64,000 bases of DNA from Acridotheres tristis (GCA_037013685.1 CM072899.1:5188479-5252478); one strand, 5' to 3'. Shown: positions 14,401 to 26,344, numbered from the stretch's first letter. A program made the numbers and translations. Notes: generated by a model not told the origin, from the sequence alone.

Positions 14401-15689
14401 CCCATCAGCAGATGTGGGTCAGACGTAAGACTTTACCCTCACTTCCAAATGCACTATTACCAAAATTTTTCTGTGGGAAGTTCCCACCCAGGGGCCTCTT
14501 TGAACTCACACATCCACAACCTTTGCATCAGAACATAGGCTCCAATCAGCCATTTAACTTTTAATGCTGAAAAAGCTAAAATTGATGGTGCTGGCACTTT
14601 CCTTTTCATTGCACAGAGGTTTTGTAGCTAAAACCTTCAACCAGCAGAGCAGAGACCCAGATGTTCTCATCACCACCTCTGCTGAGCACCCTGGTCACTA
14701 AATCATAGGCAGAGCAGCCCAGTGCTGCTGGGTAGTGGAGAGAGCAATAAATCTGATAACTGCCTCTGGAAAGGTAGAAGCCCTGGATTCCAGAAATACT
14801 GGCACATTTTATCCAGCCACTTGAGGCATGCTGTTAAATCCAAGCATTTAGGCATTCCCAGAGCAGGTAGCTGGATGAGCTTTCAGAGCTGCAGTTCCAG
14901 GCACAGAAACCTGAATTTTGCCCAAGCCTTACACTGATGCTCAAATCCTGCATAGGATTTGTCTTGCTGGTTCCTAGTCCAGGACCTGACAGCCAATTGC
15001 TTGTCAGAAGCACTGGAGCAGAGTGGTGGGGAGGCAAAGAAACTCAAATAACAGTACAAATCAATAATGACTTCTCTTATATTAAGTTTGTTGCAGCACA
15101 AAGCTCTGCAAGCAGATGCTGCACTCATTGCTCTTCTAAAAAAAATCATGGGCTGGGGATTCTATTGGTGAACAGAGCACTGGAACATTTCATGCCAAGG
15201 AAAAAGGAGAAGGAAAGTTGTATATCCCAGAGCACCATCAGGCCTTTGAAAGCAGAGGCAACAGTGGCAGCTGAGCAATGTCCTAACAAAAGAATAAAAT
15301 CATCTGTTATAGTTACATTACATCTCTGGGCTCACTCTGCTGCGTTTCCTTAGAGCTCTCTTCCAAACATCACCTTGCTGCCAGCATTGTGCTCCCCACA
15401 GTAGCTACAGGAAACATGAGGTTCACTTTCCCTCTCTTTGAGTCAAAATTAAAACCTGTGGGGAGAAGTGGTGCTGTCTCCAGACAGAGAGGATGACAAG
15501 TTCATAAAATCCTGGAGGAGAAGCAACCTCTTGTTGAAGAGATGCCAATTTATGCCTGGAAGGAGCTGCAAAAGGTGATGAGACACTCTCTTCTCTCTGA
15601 TTCTCACCCTTAAACACTCATGACACAGCATATGCCACCCACTGCCTTCATTGCACCCATTTACCTTTACAGAAGTTTAAATATAATTT
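5461..15689. other. Non-coding unique sequence, no gene recognised
   Basis: About 10 kb of AT-rich DNA without a recognised transposon. The longest open frame (6696-7082, -, 128 codons) has low-complexity, non-homologous-looking content and no usable exon context. A CAG|GTAAGA splice-donor-like string lies at 9741-9749 without a matching acceptor or coding sequence. A homeodomain-type TTAATTAG sits beside a CCAAT box near 12985-13000. Nothing else stands out. Confidence 0.7.
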
Positions 15690-16085
15690 ACAATGACACG
15701 AGATGTCAGGTCAGCCCCTTGTGGGTTTTTGTGCCATTCTGAGTCCCAGCTGGCCCTGCTCTGCAAGGCTAAGAGGAGCTGTCCTCCAGCCACCCCTCCT
15801 GGGTGCACTGGCGACTTGCTGTGGCCACGGGGAAACACAGAAAATCGAATTCACAGAGCCTCCAGTCCTGTCACAGAGCCTCCAGTCCTGCCACAGAACC
15901 CCACAAAAGCTCGGCACGGTAATGCTCTGAAGCATTGTTGTGTCATCCCACTTAAGGCAGGAGCATCACGGCTGGCTTTGCTCTCCTGCTGGAGCGATGT
16001 CTCCCTGTGAAGTGCACCGGGTGTATCACAGCATTCGCCTCGGGGCGCAGACTGCAGTGACTGCATTTCCCAGCTAATGAGCATC
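15690..16085. other. GC-elevated patch with 20-bp tandem duplication
   Basis: This stretch is visibly richer in G, C and CpG than its flanks, with several overlapping open frames on both strands (for example 15693-16010, +, 105 codons) that probably result from the low stop-codon density of GC-rich DNA. It holds a 20-bp tandem duplication at 15851-15890. No promoter element, CpG island of normal size or known protein motif was identified. Confidence 0.5.
15851..15900. repeat. 20-bp tandem duplication, about 2.4 copies
   Basis: Two identical 20-bp copies at 15851-15870 and 15871-15890 (each TCACAGAGCCTCCAGTCCTG) are followed by a partial third (CCACAGAACC). This is the typical product of replication slippage. 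Confidence 0.9.
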
Positions 16086-18946
16086 CGAGGAAAGGGTGTA
16101 CCAGACCCGGAGAAGTAGCAGCAATGCTTTTAGCTAAATATCAGCCATTTGATCAGTCTTATTCCCTCTTACTGCGGCCTGAGATCAACACAAACCCACT
16201 AAGATGCCTGCTGTAACTTACTGGGCTATGGGCAGCAAACATGATCTGGGGAGGATCACGTTTCCCCCACTGACAATCCAGGATCTGTGGCTCCTGAACA
16301 ATCACATCAAGCACATGACAACCCGACAGACATTTCATAAAAGTTCCTTTATTACAGGGTGCAAACTGACTGACACAAACTTACTTAGCTGGTTTTTGCC
16401 AGCTGAGGATACTGTGTTGGAATGATGACAGCAGGCCAGGCTGGAGAAACATAAGGAGAAATAAGTTGGTGAAAGTTTTGTTGTTGTCTTGAAGTGCCTC
16501 AACTGAGTTTAATGGTGATGGTTTACAGCACAGAGTGCAGCACCAACCATAAAGTGGGAGAGCAAGCGAGCAGGGAGAAAAAGGGATGTGCATTTCCCTT
16601 TTCCAGAGTATGTCACAGAAACCACAGTGTTAATTCTCCAAACTTCTGTCCCTTGAGATACCTCCTCTTATTGATCTGACTGTACAAGGATGCTATCTAG
16701 ACCAGCTTTTATAGAAATAAGCTGGTAAGACTACACTAATATTAGCATTTAGGAGAATGTCTCTGGTTGAGTTAGCTTTGGACACATGTACATTCTGTTG
16801 AATAAGCAGCGAGAGGATCTTCAACAAAAAATAATCATTTCAATGAGCACAATGCTGAAAGCAAGGCCTGTTGATTGCTGGATGCTGACCAACGCAGCAA
16901 TTCTGTGTTTTATATGGATATTTAAATGTTTGTGTTGCTCTTATCTTCTTCATGGTTTGCTTAATACTGACCTTCCAAATGCAGCTACTCGTAATAACCA
17001 AGTAATTTGCCAAAGGTAACAACAGTAACAAGTAACAACTGAGTTTAGGCTCAGCTCCCATATTGCCACAACAATGTAACAGAATTAGCATCTGATGGCA
17101 GGGAAGATTTCCAGTCCCAGCACAGTGAGATAAATGTTACTAAATGTTAGACTACTGCGAAAGGTTCAACAAAACATAATTACCATGATTATAGGCTATA
17201 AAAAGTAACATTACAGAAAAGCTCACTTAATTCAAAGGAGAGGAGGAACAAAAAATAGATTTCTGTCTAGAGGTCCCTTTTACACAATTACAGAAAATTT
17301 CAGCAGTGGATACAAAAAGCCAGGCGGTTGTACCCAGAGAAGCAGAGAGACTTGTTTTTTTTCATTAAACCCGTGGTATCTGCTCACTTCCCTCCCTCCA
17401 CCTGCTTCTACCAGTTTTGTTCTGATGAGAGTCACTTTGATGGGCCATGACCAACTTGCCACCCCACAGAGGCATTGAGGCAACACGTTCCACATCAGGA
17501 GCTTCACACCATCCACAGGGGCACAGAGGAGGAAGGAGACTTTGAATAGGTCCAAAGCAAACAAGAACAAAACACACAAAAAAAGTATGTGTGGGAAAAC
17601 CACATGAATATAAATTTTCTGCTCTGAACTTTATAGAAATACTCCTTCTTTTGGGAAGCATGGAGGTGAGTTTCATTGGATGTTCTGTAATCAGACCAGT
17701 GGACTGGTCCCTACATGCATCATACACAAGTTGTCCAGAGCAGTAATGAGTGGCTCTATCTTCAGTTCCACTTGGGATAATATCCATCCCAGAATATGCA
17801 CATACAGGTCTGTCACTTGAGTAACCATGCCCTTTTTCCTCTCCACAGTGTCATCTAGGTTAGGTTTATATTACAACATTTGACTCACTCATAAATGGAC
17901 CTGGCACAAGTGAATATTTACCAAAATCTCTCAGACTGCCAGTGATTCTCCTTCTGTTACATTGCACTAATATTTTCTTTCTCTTTTCAGTGGAAAAGGA
18001 GATGCACAAAGGTATTTCTTACTAGCAAGGCAGCTTATTAAAAATATTTTTATGACAGATAGAGCCACAATGTCCTTTTTTTTTTTTTTTGTCTCATCAG
18101 GCATTCTTATCAATTAGTTTTTTCCTCACTGAGCTGATTCTGCTTTGGACAGAATTAAAAGTATGACCCAGAAATTCCTTACAAAGAAAAAAATGATTGC
18201 TAAAATAATTTAAAGTTTTAACTAACGATTCTCTTGAGTAACTCAGGTCACCATATTCTTGTTCTGGGTAACTTGTTATTTTTCTGCTATGGAGACACTT
18301 CTTAGCTAGATCAATAATGTTCTGCCCTGCCATTTTAAAAAACCTGAAGCATGAAAAAAAAGTTTAGAAAAACATTTTGAGCCCTCTTTTGTGCTTCAGA
18401 GACCTCAGATTTGCTTGTGCAGAGCATAGATCTGTTGTGCCATTCACTAACGAGTGCAAGCAGTTTGAATTCAGTGATGATCATTAAAGGAATGCATGCA
18501 AAGGACGTGGTATTGTTGGAGGGAGAAGGTTCATGATAGAAATTGAGTCTGTTTTGTGCATCATGAAAGACAGAGGAGAAGGATGGAGTGGCAACATAAG
18601 GTACAGCCAGTACATGTGGGTTCATTTGAGCCCTGATGGAGTGAGGCACAGAGTGATGCTCTCAGAAGCACTTGCCTGCATCTTTAGCTACCTAAATAAT
18701 GTAGGGAATCTTAGTCATCAACATAAAATATCCCATTGCATTTACATGTACCGAAGGCAGCATTCCTATTAAATTCATGCCAGGTATTGAACAAAAGAGA
18801 AAAGCAGAAATGAAACCAGCGTTTACTATTTTTGCCTGCAGTACATTCTCGGAGGGATATTTACACAGCTTGAGGAATGTCCCAAAACCAGCCTCATTAG
18901 TGGTCCCCCACCTCCTCTGGCTGCAATTTAAGGGAAGGCTTCAGTC
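16086..18946. other. Non-coding unique sequence, no gene recognised
   Basis: AT-rich sequence with a T14 run at 18077-18090. The longest open frame (17365-17787, -, 140 codons) overlaps a second minus-strand frame (17280-17603) and neither resembles a known protein. An inverted repeat with 8-bp arms ACCAGCTT/AAGCTGGT lies around 16699-16724. No transposon was recognised. Confidence 0.65.
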
Positions 18947-19002
18947 ATGACAGGCTCAGCAGGTGCCGAGGAGCAGGAGGACAGGAGTTGCTCAGTGCCC
19001 CA

Positions 19003-19086
19003 AGGCGCTCCCATCATCAGCCCCGGAGCGATGCGCGCTCCTCCGGCAGCGCTGCGGGCACCGCGGCTGCGGATCCTGCGAGCATC
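19003..19086. other. CpG-dense patch abutting minisatellite
   Basis: Eleven CpG dinucleotides occur within the 60 bases 19021-19080, whereas the rest of the window is strongly CpG-depleted. It is too short to be a standard CpG island. It directly precedes the 40-bp array and ends in GAGCATC, a heptamer that reappears inside the array at the junction of copies 5 and 6. It could be the eroded start of a GC-rich element, a small promoter-like patch, or sequence kept GC-rich by biased gene conversion. Confidence 0.6.
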
Positions 19087-19447
19087 TGCCTCCTGCACAG
19101 GGGCTGCACAGCTCTCCTGGGGTCACTGCCTCCTGCACAGGGGCTGCACCGCACTCCTGGGGTCACTGCCTCCTGCACAGGGGCTGCACAGCACTCCTGG
19201 GGTCACTGCCTCCTGCACAGGGGCTGCACAGCACTCCTGGGGTCACTGCCTCCTGCACAGGGGCTGCACAGCACTCCTGGGAGCATCTGCCTCCTGCACA
19301 GGGGCTGCACAGCTCTCCTGGGGTCACTGCCTCCTGCACAGGGGCTGCACAGCTCTCCTGGGGTCACTACCTCCTGCACAGGGGCTGCACAGCTCTCCTG
19401 GGGTCACTGCCTCCTGCACAGGGGCTGCACCGCACTCCTGGGGTCAT
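19087..19447. repeat. Minisatellite, nine copies of a 40-bp GC-rich unit
   Basis: Nine head-to-tail copies begin at 19087, 19127, 19167, 19207, 19247, 19288, 19328, 19368 and 19408. All are 40 bp except copy 5 (41 bp). Each contains the core CTCCTGCACAGGGGCTGCAC. Variable sites are AGCTCTCC versus AGCACTCC versus CGCACTCC, GGTCAC versus GAGCATC, and TGCC versus TACC. The unit has no stop codon in any forward frame, and 40 is not a multiple of three, so all three plus-strand frames remain open and each cycles through the same three peptide phases. This creates open frames 18947-19672, 18963-19478 and 18988-19455. The minus strand carries a TGA in each copy. Overlapping three-frame openness with no recognisable domain argues against a real gene. 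Confidence 0.95.
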
Positions 19448-22194
19448 CTGCCTGATGTCCTTGTCCCTCTGGAAATAACTGCTCTCCTAGGAGCAGAACA
19501 TCCCTGTTTTACCCCCTTCCACCTTCAGACCCATCCAGATTTCACTCTTGGTGTCTGTGCTGAAAATGTAGTTACAGCAGCTTCCATATCACCTTCCCAC
19601 TCTTCCTCCCAATCTGGCAAACCACCAGAATTTCTTTTTTATTCCTTTTTCCCTCTCTCCCCTAAATTATAGCCAGCAACAGGAAAAGCAGAGAGATGGC
19701 ACTGGGTGCTGAGCAAGAGCCAGTTTTGGTGGGGTCTGGGGTAGCTGAGCCAGCAGAGCCATCACCCTCTCCTTGGTGTGGGGAAGTTGCTGATGAGTAT
19801 AACCAGCACAACCCTGATGAATTTTCGATGAGGAAGGGGGTGTTGAGCTGCAGGCACGACTTGGTTCCCTCTGCTCTTGTCCAGGTGCCAGGCCTGCCCA
19901 CTCTGCAACCTTTTTTAAAGGCTTAATTATATAAATTGTTGTACCCAGCCACAAGCACTGGGACTTGGACTGGTGGGAATCTTTTATGTGTACAGTAGCA
20001 TTTGAACATCAGCTTTGCTCAGGATCATTGTATATGATTTGCCAATCACTAAACATGACTAATGATCAAATATGATGTAAATGTTTTGTGGTAAAATTGA
20101 TAAAAATCAATGAAAAAAAGTCTTAGTCATTCCAATTATTTCCCAAATTCAGTTCATAGGTGACAAATTAATATTTAAGCATATTGGGGGAGAATGTGCC
20201 CTTTATTTAAACAGCAATATAGATATCAATTAAAGGACAAATTAGTTATACCTTTTGACTTATGTGCAAGGAAGAGAATTGCTATAGTATGAAAGAGTTT
20301 TTAACTAGTGGGTAGTTTGGTAATTAGGGAGCTGTCAGAGCTTGTTATGTTATCTTGCAGCAGTTGGTGTTCAAAATACTTCTTGCCACTCATGATCTGC
20401 GTGGGAAGATGTTAATATGCAGCTAGAGTCTACATGAGTTCAAAGGGTAGAATTTAATTATGATACTGTAAATTCTTAATTTTCAATTACTATGGCACTA
20501 GGGATCTGCCCTTGAGAAAGGGCAGATAAAAGACATTTTGGCATTTACAAATGTATGAATAAATAGGAAGGCAAAGGAAATAATATTTGCAGGATTGTTA
20601 CATTTGCAAGTTGCCCAATTGCTTTTTTAATTTATTTTTGCTGTACTAGATTGCAAAACAGTTTTCCCGTGTCAACAGTTATGATGCATCATTTGCAGAT
20701 ATTATCTCACTCCAGGCAGCAGTTTCAAGGCCAGCAGAAATAATACTTTGATCTGTGGTGTACTGTAAGCCCACGCACAGCTGATGGTCACCCGAGTTAT
20801 GTACAGCAAATAAGTGTCTGTTCTAGGAAAAACCTTTGCTTAGAATCAAACACCCAGCTACCTTGCAGGTCCCCTTTATTGTTGAAATTCACAACTTGGC
20901 CAGTATTATGCAAATATTTGGGAGTAAGCTTTTCTCTGTTTTCCAGTTTTATCACTGTTATTCACCAGTGGCCTCACCACCAAACACAGCAGAACAGAAA
21001 TAATCTGGCTCCACCAGCAGCCAAGTTCACCCAAAGGCTATGGACCATGTTGGAAATGATGGGTCACAGCATCCTGCTTCCAAGCTGATGCTCCATCACC
21101 AGCTGCAGTTAAGTCTATAGACCCAACCCCAACACATGTGAACACTTCTGTATCAAAGACCAATCGTTCATTAGAAGAGGTACAAGGGAACATCCTGAAG
21201 TCAATGTTAATGAGGACAGCAGAAAAGCAGAGGAAGAAAGGTTGCCTAGGTTAAATAATCAAGTTTAAGAGGCAAGAAACTTTTACCCCATAGAAGCACT
21301 TCACCCCTGTTTAAGGGGGACAATACTGAACACTGGCCTCACATAGCATCTCACACAGGAGAGCATCATCCTTTGTCTGCCCTGCACCCATCACCCAGAA
21401 CTGACCTTCCAGATCTGCTGCAGGGCTTCACTCCTGATATTCCTGCAATTCTGAATATCAGAGATGAGAGTTCCATTGCTCTCAGTCAAGCTAAGCAAGA
21501 ACAAACTCGTGGAAAACTCTGTGTTCCTCTCTGAAGCTGCAGTGGTTTTATTTTATGATGGTCTTTATGCTGTGTTTCACAATTGCTATCTGGGGGACTG
21601 CAGCAAAAATCGTATTTGTGGGTGTTTCCCACCAAACCTACAAAACAAGAATGAATGCTCCAAGACCAAATATCTAAAGAAACCTTTTATTCAAGCTGAA
21701 TAAATAGTTGTAATTGAATCCTATGTAGCATACTGTCATTGGTGGGGGAAGGGCTAAATAGCCATAACCAAAAGTTTACATAGTGTGAGACACTGCAGTG
21801 GGAAACTGTGCTATTAAAGTATTTTTCCTGAAGTATTTTTAAAACATTTATAATTTATATAAAAACCACCAGGTGGTACCTTTGGAGTTATTTAGCATGA
21901 AAGTCCAATAAAAAGCTCCTTAGGTTTTAACAGCGTGATACAATAGCTCTCACAGTATGGATAGTTAGCCAGCTCGTATTCAGTAGCACAGGGAACAAAA
22001 GCACAATACTTAGTGCTCTCTGTCAAATCAAGAAAAAGTCATTTCACCACTTATGGTGATTTACATGCATAGCAGGTTGGCCGAAAATGCAGGTGCTTTT
22101 TCCAAGAATGGAGAGGAAGCACAAAAGGTCAGAAACATCATCACAAGCACTTAATACAAAGCAGTTTCATTAGGTTTCCACAGATACGTGATGC
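19448..22194. other. Non-coding unique sequence, no gene recognised
   Basis: Immediately after the array the sequence is pyrimidine-rich and moderately GC-rich to about 19900, then AT-rich. It holds a palindromic-looking CTCCTAGGAG near 19487 and an interrupted CCACCAGGTGGT dyad near 21867. Open frames are short and unconvincing. Confidence 0.65.
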
Positions 22195-22330
22195 TCAAGG
22201 AAATCCCAGCTGAAGCATGTCCTTCAAGTAACACACATGTAGCACTAGCCTAATTTGCTCAGTTATTCAGCAGTGGAGATCATGTCAGCTTGTTAATTAG
22301 GCAATTAGTGTCTGAGACATCAACACAAAG
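22195..22330. promoter_or_regulatory. Candidate CNE with paired homeodomain sites
   Basis: Seen: TTAATTAG at 22293-22300 followed two bases later by CAATTAG at 22302-22308, within repeat-free sequence. Known: TAATTA-type cores bind many homeodomain factors and often cluster in vertebrate developmental enhancers. Inferred: possible enhancer core. AT-rich DNA produces such sites by chance, so support is weak. Confidence 0.22.
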
Positions 22331-24039
22331 AAGTAGGAAAACAACCTATTTTCAAGGTGTAGGTGCACAGAAATAATTTCTTTGGGGACTCTAATTTCCA
22401 ATTCTGAACTCTGACTAGTCTCTTGTCTAGTTTTTCTTTTTCAGAATGAAAAGTCAAACCAAGGCAAAACCTCTGGTTTTAGGTCCCACGGTATAATCTC
22501 ACTCCAAGTCAGTGGGAGTCGAGATACAGCCATGGGCAGATTTCATCTCTGTGCCTGTGATTAGAGATTGAGGAGGTGAGAAAATAAAGAAAAGAAAAAC
22601 GGAAACAAAACTCATTTGATGTAGGATTACTGCTTTTTCATGCTCTAGGCCACTGCGCAGCATGGCTGTAACTTTGGCATGGACCAGTTCTGAAAAGGCA
22701 CACAATAAATAGGAATCATGATTGCATCAGCACCCATGGTGTGGGCAAATGTACATCTCAATAATTGCTCTATGATTGGGGGCAACAATGGCAACAAAAT
22801 CTTAGCCATTTTCTCCCTACTACAAGTTCTGACATCTGTATGTGGTGCAAGAGCTGCATTTTCCAGGGTTCAGGGAGGGGATGTACTGTGACATTTTGGG
22901 TGACAACATGTGGGTCAGCTGAAAACTCTGTTGGAACATGGGGAAGAATGGCACCCTATTAATGCAGGCTGTACAAACCAAGACTCTGGTAGGGCCATGC
23001 ATGCACAAACCTGTTTCACATCACAATATTATTCTGATTGTTTTGATTTGTCCAGTGCACAAACCCCAAATATATTGGATAGGGCTAGAGGGGAACACTT
23101 ATTTTCTCCACTCTGGTAGTTGGGTTTTTTCTAAGCTGACTTCCACAAACACAATTTAGAAGTGTTTCAAGGTGGTCTGTCAATAGCCTAAAGTGTTAAT
23201 AGATTATTTGGTAGACTCCAACACTAATCCAGACAAGCATCATGAATTGGCTGAGGAGAAACCCAATGGTTGTCAATAAACAACTGAGCCATTACCATCC
23301 ATTCCTTCAGTTTGATTAATGGGAAGGGCTCGAGTGAGAGTGTAATGGCAGATCCTTTTTTTTTTTTTTTTTTTTGTATGGAAGTTACTATCATATTTAT
23401 ACTCATTGCCAAAGGAAATAAAAATAAAAATCACAGAATAAATTTTTAAGCTTCCAGAATGTAACTCTGCTTTGTGATCCAGGGGGAACAGAGCTTGAAT
23501 CTGCTCCCAGAACAGAGCAGATGAAGCAGCTTTGATCATCCTCAGCCATCAAACTCCTGCAAGCTCCTACCCTTGGATGGATCTGCTGAGAGCACTTTGC
23601 CCAAGTGCAGGTTGAAATTGCTCAGAGCAAACTGGTCCTTGGTCTGTCTCAGGACCTTCCTGCTGGAGGATGGCAGGAATCTGAGCAGGAGGGTTCACAG
23701 CTCACCCCTGGCAATAACCTGCCAAGTTAAGGCACATGTACCCAAGGCAATAACTTAAAAGTGAGCAAGTGCAGTGAATTCACCTGAGATGCACGCAGTG
23801 AACTCGTGTCAAACTGCAGGGAATTTGCCAGAACTGCTTTTCTAAGATTTGTGCTTTTGTGCTGACTCAGTCACTAGGAAAAAGGCAAGTAATGACTCTA
23901 AGTGAGTGTGTTCAAAGAACAAATAGGGCTTTTTATTTTTTATTCCCAATGCTGCACCCCTGCTTTGCTTTAGAGGTAACAGCTGAGGATCTAAGTGCAT
24001 TATACTGTAAATACACCAAAATGGAAATGCTTCTCTGTA
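22331..24039. other. Non-coding sequence with a T20 homopolymer
   Basis: Contains a T20 run at 23356-23375. Reading the minus strand, this would be an A20 tract, but the sequence upstream of it on that strand resembles no gene or SINE, and no flanking target-site duplication was seen. The rest is unremarkable non-coding sequence with short open frames. Confidence 0.65.
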
Positions 24040-24370
24040 ATGGAATAGTTCATCACCTAGGCCAGCTTCTCCATTGATTTACATTCCACGTAGCCTCAGG
24101 AGCACTGCAAGGCCTGTAAATCAGTGAAGAATAGCATCCTTTGAGTCTAAATCTCCCCAGCCATTCAGAAGTCATGCTAATATGTAGCTTTGGCTGTGGT
24201 GTACACGGAGGGACTGTCAGTGGGAGCAGCTCCAATCAATGGCACTGAAAGGCAGCGCTGTGGTTAACGCCCGCATCGATCACGCTAAGGAGTGATAAAC
24301 AATTCCAGCCATCAGCCAGCATCACTGCCTGGCACACTACATGAAACATTCCCATGTCTTTAAGGCTGTG
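24040..24370. promoter_or_regulatory. Candidate CNE with local CpG cluster
   Basis: Repeat-free sequence with five CpGs within 24254-24284, in a region otherwise almost lacking them. Here a RUNX-type TGTGGTT (24259-24265) overlaps GTTAAC (24263-24268) and is followed by ATCGAT (24275-24280) and TGATAAA. Retention of CpGs in AT-rich DNA can mark selection or lack of germline methylation. No coding interpretation is supported. Confidence 0.28.
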
Positions 24371-26280
24371 TATTTTAGAGCTGACTGTATCGTTGTTCAG
24401 ACTACATCGAGTTTTACAAGCCTGCTTCTCTCCTTTCTGTAAATGATGAAGCACTAGGACCTGGAGGACAAATATCCTTTAAAGCAACGAGCTGAAGATG
24501 CACTTGCAAAAATGATTGTAAAAACAAAACTTGCCTTGTTAAGTGGCAAATTTTCTTCTTCTCAGTGTCTTTGACATCTTTGAGCTGGATGCCAGGTTAA
24601 TTTTTTCTTTAACCAGAACAACAGTAGGATGGACTACTACTGTGAGCTCATGCCTGGTGACAGAGTGACAAAAACACAACTCCAGGGACTCAGGAAAATA
24701 CATCCTGATGTAATTTGTCAAAATCACAATTGGAGGTGAAACCAGCTCGTTTCCATGGATGAACTTGATGCACAACTTTGCCAGAATAGAAGACATTTCA
24801 AAGTTTTACTAAGTGAAATAAATACAATTCCAAGTACCTATAGGAAACAGAGCCATTAAAAACATGTTTCGTTTTCTCACAGACACACTTCCCATGCTAA
24901 TTTACACCCCTGAGCAATTAGGAATTTCCACATTTTACCAAAAGGCAGACAAAATCCACTTCAGAGTAGAGATGGAAAAATCAATGCTGATTTGTGCCAG
25001 GGTAGGCTTTATACTGACACATGTGAAGAATTTTCTCCCACTCTTTCCTCTATTTTTGCATTTCACACGGATAGCTCTGAAAATTTGGCTTTCCCAGTCC
25101 CTATAAAACAGTCCACCAATATCTCAACTGATTAACAGGATTGCTATACAGGACCTGCACATTTTAATTCCCTGTGCTGGTGTTAAGCTGTGCACACTGG
25201 ATGTAGCTTTCAGACTCTCCAGTTATGAGATATTTTCCGTTTCATCTCTTGAGAAGGAACAATTGGAGAAAAATGGCTTTCTCCCATGAATGGGGGAAAA
25301 AAAAAAAAAACAAAAAACAAACCAAAAACAAAGACCAAAAATAATGCCTAAAATTAGCAGCTAGAAGAGCAAACCAAATGAAGGGACCAGCAGAAGTACT
25401 CAGGGTAATAAATCTAGAAATAAAAATGTGTACACCTGCCCCGAGAACAGCTCTCCCACTATCAGCAGCCATTTATGGTGTGTTCAAAACCTGTCCCTAG
25501 TTTAGTTTTACCCACAAGGTTATTCTGTAGAACACTTTAAATTAAATTCACAAAATCTCTTCTCTTTCTGAGCCAAGCACGGGGCAGCTGAGAGCCTTTC
25601 CATACTTTTATGAATGAAATGAACTGTGAGCACATCTGAATTTGCCTTCTGACCACACCTCCAACCAGGCTAAAAGAAAGAAGACACTGGTCTGCAATGC
25701 CTGTCTGTTACTTTAGTGCTGTTTGTGGGGTCTCCTGAGCAAAACCATACCTGTAATCATTTTCCTGAGGGGTTTAAAAGCAGAAATTACTCCTCCATCA
25801 GTAATTATTCACATGGGATTCATGGGAGCTACTGCTGCCATAGCAGGGGTGGGAGAGAAAACTTTGGATTTTCAAAATGTGAGATCCTTTCCTTCCACAG
25901 TTATAATGGCACTGCTGACTGAATAAATAGGCACTGGGCCTCTCAGGCTCCTGCATTTAGAAGTGGCCATGTAATGTGTTTATTTGCCCATTGGGGGGTG
26001 AGCACTGTGTGGGAGCCTTGTGCACAAATCTTATTAAATAACTTGTGGAATGCACAAAAAAGCCTGTGCACCTCTTTAAATAACCTAGAATGAACATTTA
26101 TTTACCATTTTCATTTTCTCTGTCAATCATCTTTGGGGAAAGGAAAAAAATATTGCTGGTATTCATAATGCTTCAGTAGAGGAACACTGAGTTATGGGGT
26201 TGTTGTCTCCAGCATGTTTCCATGCATCTTTTGATAAGATTTGTTGGCTTATCCATTTACACAGCATTAAGGGTCTATTA
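24371..26280. other. Non-coding sequence with A-rich tract
   Basis: An A-rich tract occupies roughly 25290-25345 (a run of about 15 A followed by AAAC/AAAG units). Open frames are short (up to 85 codons) and unrelated to each other. No transposon or RNA gene was recognised. Confidence 0.65.
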
Positions 26281-26292
26281 CACATGAATCAA

Positions 26293-26344
26293 ATGCAAAT
26301 GTTGACAAAAAAAGGTCCAAAATTCCTCTATACTGCAGTATAGA
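26293..26344. promoter_or_regulatory. POU octamer next to an 18-bp palindrome
   Basis: A perfect octamer ATGCAAAT at 26293-26300 lies 26 bases before a perfect 18-bp palindrome at 26327-26344 (TCTATACTGCAGTATAGA). The dyad is centred on CTGCAG and breaks at the next base pair. The octamer is the classical POU-factor site. Whether the two belong together is unknown. Confidence 0.3.

Noticed and set aside
14937..15353. 138-codon plus-strand frame
   Set aside because: No recognisable domain, and it overlaps two minus-strand frames; consistent with chance in less AT-rich sequence.
17365..17787. 140-codon minus-strand frame as a gene
   Set aside because: No recognisable domain, overlaps another frame on the same strand, and its length is within chance for 64 kb.
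19087..19447. Regular array that could be mistaken for a CRISPR
   Set aside because: The copies are contiguous 40-bp tandem repeats with no unique spacers, in a eukaryotic genome.
18947..19672. 241-codon open frame as a real protein gene
   Set aside because: Its openness is explained by the stop-free repeat unit, two other frames are equally open, and the non-repeat parts show no domain.
21866..21879. CCACCAGGTGG dyad as a CTCF site
   Set aside because: Lacks the rest of the CTCF consensus, notably the GGCGC-type end, so the match is too short.
23356..23375. T20 run as the tail of a minus-strand processed pseudogene
   Set aside because: Nothing gene-like lies upstream on that strand and no target-site duplication was seen.
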